A stretch of DNA of 40,897 nucleotides, taken from a virus. Position 1 is the stretch's first letter; each line of letters opens with the position of its first letter. The position numbers and the translations under genes were made by a program. The DNA is taken from positions 1-40,897 of the IMG/VR virus record IMGVR_UViG_3300005435_000031; one strand, given 5' to 3'. This document shows positions 35,316-40,897 of the stretch, piece by piece. The notes below the pieces were generated by a model. It was given only the letters and a program-made list of their open reading frames with translations, ran no database searches and was not told the origin of the DNA.

Positions 35316-36175
35316 GCGGCAGCCCTCGCCAACTCGGCAGCATGGTTCATGAGCCACCGTCCGCAGAGTTCGCCTGCCTGGACTTGAACTCCGTCGCCGA
35401 GAGCGGACAGTCGGGATCGCTCCACCCGGCGGGCGCGCCCATCATCCACTCGACGAACCAGGGGCTCAGGCGCAGGTCCGACGACGGTTTCCCAACGCCG
35501 GACCGCGGCGTCATACGCTCCCCAGCCAACCCCGACGCCTCGATCAGCTCCTTCGCCCACGAGTGCAGGTTGAAGTCGGTCGTGCTCCACGTCCGTGCGT
35601 GGCTCGTATCGGGCGGTCCATCGCTCGCCCGCGGCGTCGGCAAGAACTTCACGAGCCCATCCAGCGACGGACGCACCGTCGCTCCCGGCGACGAGCTCTG
35701 GTTGTACCCGGTCACGAAGGTGCGGGGCGCCGAAGGCTGCTGCTGGCAGGCAGTCCCACCAGATATCGAACCCGAGCGCGGCCAGGTCCCCGACCACCGT
35801 TCCCCAGACGGCTCCGTCGTGGAGAGCAAGGATGTTCGCCACGTTCTCCACGAGCACGTAGCGGGGTCGAAGTTCGCGAACGGCTCGGGCCATCTCGTGC
35901 CACAGAGCGGTCTCGGGATGATCGAGCCCGGTGCGCTTGCCGGCGGTCGAGGCGCCCTTGCACGGGAAGCCGCCGGCGACGACGTCGACGCGGGGAACAG
36001 CGTCAGCTCGGACGGCTCGCACGTCGTCGAGCACGAGCGCTCCGGGCCAGCGCTGGCCGAGGACGCCGCGACGGAACCCGTCCCGCTCAGCGAACCAGAC
36101 ATGGCGCAGCCCGGCGAGGTGCAGCCCATAGTCGAGCAGCCCGATCCCGGAGAACATGGAGCCGACCGTGAGCAC
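35312..36175 (-). CDS. DNA cytosine-5 methyltransferase, apparently frameshifted twice
   Basis: Catalytic motifs are present in the main frame: SMFSGIGLLDYGLHLAG (motif I), VAGGFPCKGASTAGKRTGLD (motif IV, catalytic Cys), VENVANILA (VI), FGAPHLRDRV (VIII). After that the frame loses family resemblance until RLSALGDGVQVQAGELCGRW (IX-X). The missing target-recognition part is found in the next frame at about 35400-35715: FLPTPRASDGPPD and SPWFVEWMMGAPAGWSDP. Two compensating indels, near 35705 and 35400, explain this. The protein as encoded would be inactive. Start at GTG 36175. It may be sequencing error or real decay. Confidence 0.8.
   Translation of the reverse strand: MLTVGSMFSGIGLLDYGLHLAGLRHVWFAERDGFRRGVLGQRWPGALVLDDVRAVRADAVPRVDVVAGGFPCKGASTAGKRTGLDHPETALWHEMARAVRELRPRYVLVENVANILALHDGAVWGTVVGDLAALGFDIWWDCLPAAAFGAPHLRDRVQPELVAGSDGASVAGWAREVLADAAGERWTARYEPRTDVEHDRLQPALVGEGADRGVGVGWGAYDAAVRRWETVVGPAPEPLVRRVDDGRARRVERSRLSALGDGVQVQAGELCGRWLMNHAAELARAAA
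35347..35715 (-). other. Out-of-frame segment holding the Dcm target-recognition region
   Basis: This frame opens with GTG 35715 and carries FLPTPRASDGPPDTSHARTW, then ELIEASGLAGERMTPRSGVG and SPWFVEWMMGAPAGWSDPDC. These are the sequences expected between motifs VIII and IX of this methyltransferase family. It lies entirely inside the 3' part of the main frame. A separately translated fragment is possible but less likely than a double frameshift. Confidence 0.6.
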
Positions 36176-36176
36176 G

Positions 36177-36698
36177 TCACGACGCCTCCGGGTAGTCACG
36201 TTCAAGCCGGGACTCGACGGGCACGTACCGCTGCCCGGTCGTCTGCTGGAGCGCACCCAGCAACCCTGAGTGCGACGCCGCGTGCGCCTGCTCCTCGAGC
36301 GTGAGGTGCGGCAAAAGGTCGAACTCGCCCATGTCATAGAGCCGGTGAAGGTCCGCTCGCAGGCCGACGACGCACAGCGGGTCGTCACAGCCGCCCAGAG
36401 CACGATCGGTTACGTGCGCCGGGTGAACATGACCGCCGTGCTCGGCCGTGACGCGACAGCCCTGCGTCTGCACCTTCGCGCGTTGGTCCGGCGAGGCCGG
36501 CGTGAAGCCGCTCTTGCGTCTGAACGTCGAGGTGCGTCGACGCGGCTGCTCGTCACGGTCGACCGCGTCATCCGCCTCCGCAAGACGACGCTGCGAGATC
36601 GGTGCCAGCTCGCTCCTGCGCTCCAACGGTCTACGCGACCGCTCGATCCACGCTCTCGTCGTGGACGCCTTCGCCTCGAGGGGCTTGGAGCGCTTCAC
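36177..36698 (-). CDS. HNH-like recombination/nuclease protein, 173 aa
   Basis: The N-terminus MKRSKPLEAKASTTRAWIER is the basic start typical of phage HNH-type proteins of the NinG/DUF968 sort. The C-terminal half has CRVTAEHGGHVHPAHVTDRA, LGGCDDPLCVVGLRADLHRL and YDMGEFDLLPHL: a His-rich, H-x-A-H start, C-x4-C and a final H. That is a degenerate HNH with zinc ligands. It starts with GTG 36698, overlapping the Dam gene by 4 bp. A role in recombination or junction cleavage is inferred. Confidence 0.72.
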   Translation of the reverse strand: MKRSKPLEAKASTTRAWIERSRRPLERRSELAPISQRRLAEADDAVDRDEQPRRRTSTFRRKSGFTPASPDQRAKVQTQGCRVTAEHGGHVHPAHVTDRALGGCDDPLCVVGLRADLHRLYDMGEFDLLPHLTLEEQAHAASHSGLLGALQQTTGQRYVPVESRLERDYPEAS

Positions 36699-37546
36699 GC
36701 GGCCTCACCGTGCAGGGCATCGAGGAGGGAGGGAAGGGGCCCGCGCGTTGCGAGCGCAGGCGAGAGCCACAACACCTCTGGCGCCTGGGGCAGCACATCG
36801 CCATCCCGTGACTGGACGGTGCGCTTGCGGTCGAGATGCACCATCTGCCAGCGGAGCCGCTCGGCCTCCTCGCACGGGTAGCCAGACAGGATCACGGCGG
36901 CGTGCCGGACTTCCAGGAGCGTGTCCACGAGTCGCGGCCAGAGGGTGCCGTCATCATCGACCGCATAGCCCTTGCGCGGCTCCGTACGCAGCGGGCCGGC
37001 GTACGGCGGGTCGCAGTAGATGACAGCGTCGGGTCGATCCCACCGCGGGATCAGCGCGCATGCGTCGTTTCGCTCAAGCGCCACGCCCCGCAGTCGATGG
37101 ACGGCCGCGAGCAGCTTCGGCGGCAGGTTCTCCCACGTTCCCGGCTGCCATCGGCCCCGACCGTCGCCGATGCACGGCACAGACCACGAGGACCGCGACC
37201 GCGAGAACGACTGGTCGATGTCGACGAGCAGCAGTCGAGCCGCCTCCACGTCGTCATCGGGCGGGTACTCGCGGGCAGCTCTCGCGATGCCCCACTCGGC
37301 GCGGCTGTAGGGCGTCGCGGCGACGGCGGCCGCAAGCTCCTCGCCTCGCTCGCGGAGTGCCCGCCAGAATCGCATGATCCGCTCGTCGGAATCGTTGAGC
37401 GTCTCCCGCTCAGCTCGCCGCTTGTGAAACAGCACGGCCGCGCCGCCCGCGAATGGCTCCAGGTACACACGGTGTGCCGGCATGAACGCCACGATCTGCT
37501 CGGCGAGCATCTGCTTCCCGCCGTAATAGGTGAGCGGCGTCCTCAA
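36695..37546 (-). CDS. DNA adenine methyltransferase, Dam/D12 class, 283 aa
   Basis: Start at TTG 37546, overlapping the upstream stop. The N-terminus TPLTYYGGKQMLAEQIVAFM is the class signature. Motif I is EPFAGGAAVLFHKRRAE, and motif IV is VIYCDPPYAGPLRTEPRKGY (DPPY). Further helices and VILSGYPCEEAERLRWQMVH follow. All catalytic elements are intact and length is normal. It should methylate N6 of adenine in a short site, protecting phage DNA from restriction or marking it. No partner restriction enzyme is seen nearby. Confidence 0.92.
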   Translation of the reverse strand: MRTPLTYYGGKQMLAEQIVAFMPAHRVYLEPFAGGAAVLFHKRRAERETLNDSDERIMRFWRALRERGEELAAAVAATPYSRAEWGIARAAREYPPDDDVEAARLLLVDIDQSFSRSRSSWSVPCIGDGRGRWQPGTWENLPPKLLAAVHRLRGVALERNDACALIPRWDRPDAVIYCDPPYAGPLRTEPRKGYAVDDDGTLWPRLVDTLLEVRHAAVILSGYPCEEAERLRWQMVHLDRKRTVQSRDGDVLPQAPEVLWLSPALATRGPLPSLLDALHGEAA

Positions 37547-37830
37547 ACCGCCATCTCCAGCCGCTCGCGTCTGACAAGCTCCAGGCGAGCCTCGGCCTGC
37601 CTCATCTCGCGGTGCGCCGCCTTGAGCTTCCGTGCCCGGTGAGCGATGTACTTCGCGTTGCCGGTCGCATACGCTCGCACCAGCTGGAGGTCGCGATGCT
37701 CGACCAGCCATCTCGCCTTCAACCACCGCTGGTTCGCAGCAGCCTGCTCCTCACGAAGCCGTGCCGCCTCGGCGATCCACTGATCGCGAGCGCGAGCGAG
37801 ACGCGGGGCGATGTCCGCGAGACGGGTCAC
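37543..37830 (-). CDS. Basic helical protein at the prophage end, 95 aa
   Basis: It starts with GTG 37830. The chain is a single long helical, Arg/Ala/Glu-rich stretch (RARDQWIAEAARLREEQAAA, KARWLVEHRDLQLVRAYATG, KAAHREMRQAEARLELVRRE). It is the last phage gene before the chromosome junction, only about 12 bp inside it. In the lysogen any transcript from the response regulator would run straight into it. Function unknown; DNA binding is possible. Confidence 0.65.
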   Translation of the reverse strand: MTRLADIAPRLARARDQWIAEAARLREEQAAANQRWLKARWLVEHRDLQLVRAYATGNAKYIAHRARKLKAAHREMRQAEARLELVRRERLEMAV

Positions 37831-38401
37831 GGGCGCATTCCTTTTCGGCCTTTGTGAAGACTCTCGTGGGGTCGGAGGCGAGCGTGCGCAGCAGCGCGAA
37901 CTCCTTCTGCGAGACGATCAGCCGGCGGCCGTTGAGCAGCACGCTGCGCGCCGCCGGGTCGACCTCGAGCGTCCCGACGCGCAGGCGCCCGTGGCGCACC
38001 GAGCGCTCGCTGCGGCGCAGCAGCGCTCTCACGCGCGCCCGCAGCTCCGGGTAGCTGAAGGGCTTGCCGAGCACGTCGTCGGCGCCCTTGTCGAAGCCGC
38101 GCAGGCGGTGCAGCTCGCCGACGCGGCCGCTCAGCACCAGCAGCGGCAGCAGCGGGTCGACGCGGCTCGCGACGCCGTCGGCGGCGCGCACCTGCGCGAG
38201 CAGCTCGAGGCCGTCGCGGTCGGGCAGCGTGAGGTCGACGATCGCGAGGTCCGGGTAGCGCGTCTCCATCAGGCGCAGGGCGTCGCGCGCGTTGGCGGCG
38301 CCGATCGGCTCGTACCCGTCGGCGGCGAGGTTGTCGGCGAGGAACGTCCGCGTGTGGCGGTCGTCCTCGACGACGAGGATGGTGGGATGTTGGTCGGTCA
38401 T
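37751..38401 (-). pseudogene. OmpR-type response regulator truncated by the prophage
   Basis: Residues 1-125 are a complete receiver domain: ILVVEDDRHTRTFLADNLAA, phosphoacceptor in DLAIVDLTLPDRDGLELLAQ, and Lys in DDVLGKPFSYPELRARVRAL. The winged-helix domain begins (LRVGTLEVDPAARSVLLNGR, VSQKEFALLRTLASDPTRVF) but stops at TKAE, before the recognition helix. The last 21 residues are phage-encoded, and the frame overlaps the first phage gene by 80 bp. The product could still be phosphorylated but should not bind DNA. The sensor kinase gene is not in the window. Confidence 0.87.
37841..37873. other. Prophage-chromosome junction (att site)
   Basis: The response-regulator frame is typical up to residues DPTRVFTKAE and then becomes unrelated (KECARDPSRGHRP). 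Codons change just before the break: AGA, ACA and GAA appear where the host gene would use CGC, ACC/ACG and GAG. This suggests the last conserved residues are encoded by the phage copy of the core. The core is therefore within about 37841-37873, with shared sequence around TTCACAAAGGCCGA (minus strand). The partner site lies beyond the left edge. Confidence 0.72.
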
Positions 38402-38568
38402 GGCCGCTCTGAGTGCCGGAGCGGCAGGAATTCGCCCCCCTCGCCGCAGCTCCGTCGCAGACGGCGGGCGCACGGCGGGGCCGCCTGCAAGTTCGCGTGC
38501 AAGCCATCCGCCGGTGGAGGAGTCGCGCATATGATGCCGACGCCCACGGACCGGGACGCCTTCGAACC

Positions 38569-39036
38569 ATGCGCAACCAACGCGGAAACTACAGCTCCGG
38601 CGACGACTTCGTGCTCGAGTACGGCGAGCTGCGCTTCACCTTCAACGAGCGCGACTTCGCCGAGCGCTGCGAGCAGGCCGCGCGCAAGCTCGGCTTCGTC
38701 GGCGGCCGGCTCGAGGACGAGGAGGCCGAGGACCTCGTCAACCTCGTCGTCAACGGCGAGGTCCACGATCCCGCCTCCGCGCTGGGCGAGCACGTCAACG
38801 ACTGCTGGCCGGAGCTCGTCGGGCCCTCCGAGCGCTCGCTCGTGCACTGGCTGCGACGGCTGATCTTCCGCGGCGCGTGGCTCGACCAGCGCGTGAAGGA
38901 GGGCGAGCTCGACGTCGCCTTCGACGAGCTCACCCACACCTTCGCCTACGTCCAGCCCGACCGCGGCTACGAGCCGATCGAGCTGGCGCCCGAACCGTCC
39001 TGGGGACGGGTCGCGTACCGCAGCCCCGCGCGGTAG
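38569..39036 (+). CDS. Hypothetical chromosomal protein, 155 aa
   Basis: The product begins MRNQRGNYSSGDDFVLEYGE. It is acidic and helical with several Trp (HVNDCWPELVGPSERSLVHW, LRRLIFRGAWLDQRVKEGEL). The codon use is strongly high-GC, like the other chromosomal genes. It is divergent from the response regulator across 167 bp that must hold both promoters; I saw no clear box there. It converges on the Rho-like gene with 7 bp between stops. No family recognised. Confidence 0.7.
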   Translation: MRNQRGNYSSGDDFVLEYGELRFTFNERDFAERCEQAARKLGFVGGRLEDEEAEDLVNLVVNGEVHDPASALGEHVNDCWPELVGPSERSLVHWLRRLIFRGAWLDQRVKEGELDVAFDELTHTFAYVQPDRGYEPIELAPEPSWGRVAYRSPAR

Positions 39037-39043
39037 CCGCGCG

Positions 39044-40300
39044 CTACTCCGCCTCCTCGCGCACGGCCGCGGCGATCGCCTCCGCGCCGGCTTCGCCGAC
39101 GAGCAGCTCGGGTCGCAGCGTGCGGCTGGCGAGCAGATCGATCGCCGGGAAGCGGCGCGCGCCCGCCACCTTCGCGTCGAGCGCGACGACGGTCGTCTCG
39201 CCGCCGAGCGGCGCCGCGGCCGTCGCGATCACCGTCAGCGAGCCGCCGCCGGGGATGCTGCGCGCGGCGGCGAGCGCCTTGCGCGCCGCGGGCGCCGGGA
39301 CGCCCTCGAGCGAGTCGATCAGCACGACCGCGTGGCCGCCGCGCGCCGCGACGCGCTTGCCGTGCTCGATCGCGCGCTCGACGGCCTGCGCCTGGGCGTC
39401 GGGCGACGCCGCGAAGCTGAGCGTCGCGGCGGGGGGAATCGGGCCCTCGGCCCACTCGGCGATCTCCTCCGGTCGCGCGCCGGCGAGCACGAGAACGCTC
39501 TCCAGCTCGGCGTCGAGCGCGACGAGCGCGTCGGCGAGGCGGCGCAGCGCCTCGCTCTTGCCCGAGTGGGCGGCGCCGGCGATCGTGACGCGCGAGCCGC
39601 GGCCGATCGGCGTCAGGAACTCGATCGCCTTGACCGTCTCGTCCTCGCCGCCGAACGCGAAGCGCTCGCTCGGGAACGCGGCCGGCAGCTCGTCGAAGCG
39701 CACGCCCTCCGAGACCTCCTCGGCCGGGCGGCCGTTTATGGCCTCGACGCGCACGAGCGACGGGTGGCGCTCGGAGCGCCGCGGCGGACGCACCGGGCCG
39801 CTCACGCGGTCGCCGTCGACCAGCTCGCAGCGGCGCACCTGCGCGGCCGAGACGTAGACGTCGTCCGGCGAGGCGGCGCCGTCCTTGCCGAGCCGCAGGA
39901 AGGCTGAGCCGTTGTCGGCCAGCTCGACGACGCCCTCGGCCGTCGCCTCGCGCTCCTCGCGCGCCGGGGCGCGCTCGCGCTCGCGCTCGCGACGCGCAGG
40001 GCTCGCCGCCGCCGGCTCGGCGGCCGCCTCAGGCTCCCCCTCGCGCTCCTCGCGCTCCTCGCGGTCGCCGCGCGAGCGGCCGCGGCCGCCGCGGCGGCGG
40101 CGAGGGCGCGCCGGCGCCTCCTCCTCGTCGGCAGCGGCGGCTGCCGGCGCCTCGGCGGCGGCGCCCTGGCGCTCGACGATCGCGTCGATCAGCTCCTCCT
40201 TGCGCAGACGGCGGAAGCCGTCGATGCCCAGCTCCGAGGCGATCGCGTGCAGATCGGCGAGCGGGCTGTCCGCAAGCGCGGAGCGTTCGAGTACTGGCAT
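39044..40300 (-). CDS. Rho-like protein with degenerate ATPase, 418 aa
   Basis: Residues 12-46 are a Rho N-terminal domain (LADLHAIASELGIDGFRRLR). Residues 50-135 are the Arg/Glu/Ala-rich linker of actinobacterial Rho. The RNA-binding domain is well kept (VYVSAAQVRRCELVDGDRVS, SLVRVEAINGRPAEE). The ATPase half is altered. The P-loop is AGAAHSGKS, the catalytic Glu of the usual DERPEE is gone (LAGARPEEIAEW), the R after the Walker B region is lost (VVLIDSLEGVP), and the Q-loop and Arg-finger segments are deleted. FPAIDLLASRTLRPELL remains. Ribosome site AGGAGG. It cannot be a normal translocase. Confidence 0.82.
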   Translation of the reverse strand: MPVLERSALADSPLADLHAIASELGIDGFRRLRKEELIDAIVERQGAAAEAPAAAAADEEEAPARPRRRRGGRGRSRGDREEREEREGEPEAAAEPAAASPARRERERERAPAREEREATAEGVVELADNGSAFLRLGKDGAASPDDVYVSAAQVRRCELVDGDRVSGPVRPPRRSERHPSLVRVEAINGRPAEEVSEGVRFDELPAAFPSERFAFGGEDETVKAIEFLTPIGRGSRVTIAGAAHSGKSEALRRLADALVALDAELESVLVLAGARPEEIAEWAEGPIPPAATLSFAASPDAQAQAVERAIEHGKRVAARGGHAVVLIDSLEGVPAPAARKALAAARSIPGGGSLTVIATAAAPLGGETTVVALDAKVAGARRFPAIDLLASRTLRPELLVGEAGAEAIAAAVREEAE

Positions 40301-40367
40301 GGTCCTCCTGTCGGGGTGTGAATCGGTGGGCTCCGGCCGCGTTGGCGTCAGCGACCGGCGATCGGTC

Positions 40368-40386
40368 GAGCCCGGTATTCGGGCTC
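40368..40386 (-). terminator. Hairpin after folP
   Basis: GAGCCCG at 40368-40374 pairs perfectly with CGGGCTC at 40380-40386 around a 5-base loop. It begins 14 bp after the folP stop and precedes the Rho-like gene on the same strand. It lacks a T-run but is compact and perfect, so it is a fair intrinsic or pausing terminator that separates the two genes. Confidence 0.55.
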
Positions 40387-40399
40387 TGCGCGGCGAACC

Positions 40400-40897
40400 C
40401 TAGCGGATGCGGCGCAGGTCCTCGGCGAGGCGCGCGTCGGCGGCCAGCTCGCGGCGGCCGGCGAGCACGTCGCGCACGGCGATGAAGTCCGCGGCCGCGG
40501 CGACGTCGTGCAGCCGGAACACGTGGCCGCCGGCGTCGAGCCCCCAGGCGAGCGCGGCGAGCGTCCCGGCCCCGCGCTCGCGCGGGCCGCGGCCGGTGAT
40601 CGCGCCGATGAAGTCCTTGCGCGAGAGCGCGAGCAGCAGCGGGCGGCCGAGCGCGTGCACGTCGTCGAGGCGGCGCAGCGCCTCGACCGTCTGCGCCGGC
40701 GTCTTGCCGAAGTCCGGCCCGGGGTCGAGGATCAGCTGCTCCTCCGCGACCCCGCGCTCGCCCGCGAGCGCGATCCGCTCGCTCAGGAAGGCGACGACGT
40801 CGGCCGCCACGCGGCCGTCCCAGGCGCGGTCGAGCAGCTTCTGCTTGGGCGCGGCGCGCGTGTGCATCAGCACGAGCGCGGCGCCCGTCTCGGCGCA
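40400..40897 (-). CDS. folP: Dihydropteroate synthase, C-terminal part
   Basis: The 5' end lies beyond the right edge; 165 codons are present. Family signatures are LVLMHTRAAPKQKL, ILDPGPDFGKTPAQT, LLALSRKDFIGAITGR and HVFRLHDVAAAADFI. These correspond to the pterin-binding barrel strands 5-8, including the SRKxF loop that binds sulfonamides/pABA and the final R-x-HDV. The enzyme joins pABA to dihydropterin pyrophosphate in folate synthesis in the cytoplasm. It is chromosomal and helps show that the window's right end is host DNA. Confidence 0.93.
   Translation of the reverse strand, partial: CAETGAALVLMHTRAAPKQKLLDRAWDGRVAADVVAFLSERIALAGERGVAEEQLILDPGPDFGKTPAQTVEALRRLDDVHALGRPLLLALSRKDFIGAITGRGPRERGAGTLAALAWGLDAGGHVFRLHDVAAAADFIAVRDVLAGRRELAADARLAEDLRRIR

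Noticed and set aside
1-40897. CRISPR array or rRNA genes
   Set aside because: No regularly spaced direct repeats and no rRNA-like sequence were seen.

Overview
The window is high-GC DNA. The right-hand chromosomal genes suggest an actinobacterial host, with the Thermoleophilia (Solirubrobacter/Conexibacter-like) lineage as my best guess: a Rho-family protein with a long Arg/Glu-rich linker, an OmpR-type response regulator and folP. This is inference from protein style, not from a search. About 37.85 kb of the window is a tailed-phage prophage that runs off the left edge. The right 3 kb is chromosome.

The prophage is inserted in a response-regulator gene. That gene runs leftward from 38401 and is cut inside its DNA-binding domain. 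Its last conserved residues (VFTKAE) lead into unrelated sequence near 37841-37873, which marks one prophage end. The other end and any integrase lie beyond the left edge.

Positions 1-14970, minus strand, are the late head and appendage genes. In transcription order they are HNH nuclease, small and large terminase, membrane protein, portal, a 150-aa protein, prohead protease, two related HK97-type capsid proteins, then fibre or decoration proteins interrupted by two HNH nucleases. Positions 15.4-19.5 kb form a disturbed accessory island on both strands. It holds a winged-helix gene, strong hairpins, a class II tRNA with a glycine anticodon, an IS1182/IS5-like transposase, two divergent XRE regulators and an HNH protein. 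Two 36-bp inverted copies of a quasi-palindrome bracket most of it.

Positions 19.5-37.8 kb, minus strand, are tightly packed small early genes, mostly with 1-14 bp overlaps. Recognisable members are a clan-A-like glycosidase, two tRNA-type genes (one initiator-like), HNH nucleases, an ASCH-like protein, a Fic AMP-transferase, a Dcm-type methyltransferase that appears frameshifted twice, and a Dam-type methyltransferase. A textbook promoter with two operator copies lies at 34126-34180, beside a small divergent HTH gene; this is the likely early switch.

Positions 38.4-40.9 kb are chromosome: a hypothetical protein, a Rho-like protein that has lost key ATPase residues, and the end of folP. The items most worth following are the two unusual tRNAs, the 36-bp inverted motif, the junction repeats that give a run of small proteins Ala-Ala C-termini, the doubled capsid gene, the broken Dcm gene, the Fic enzyme and the degenerate Rho paralogue.
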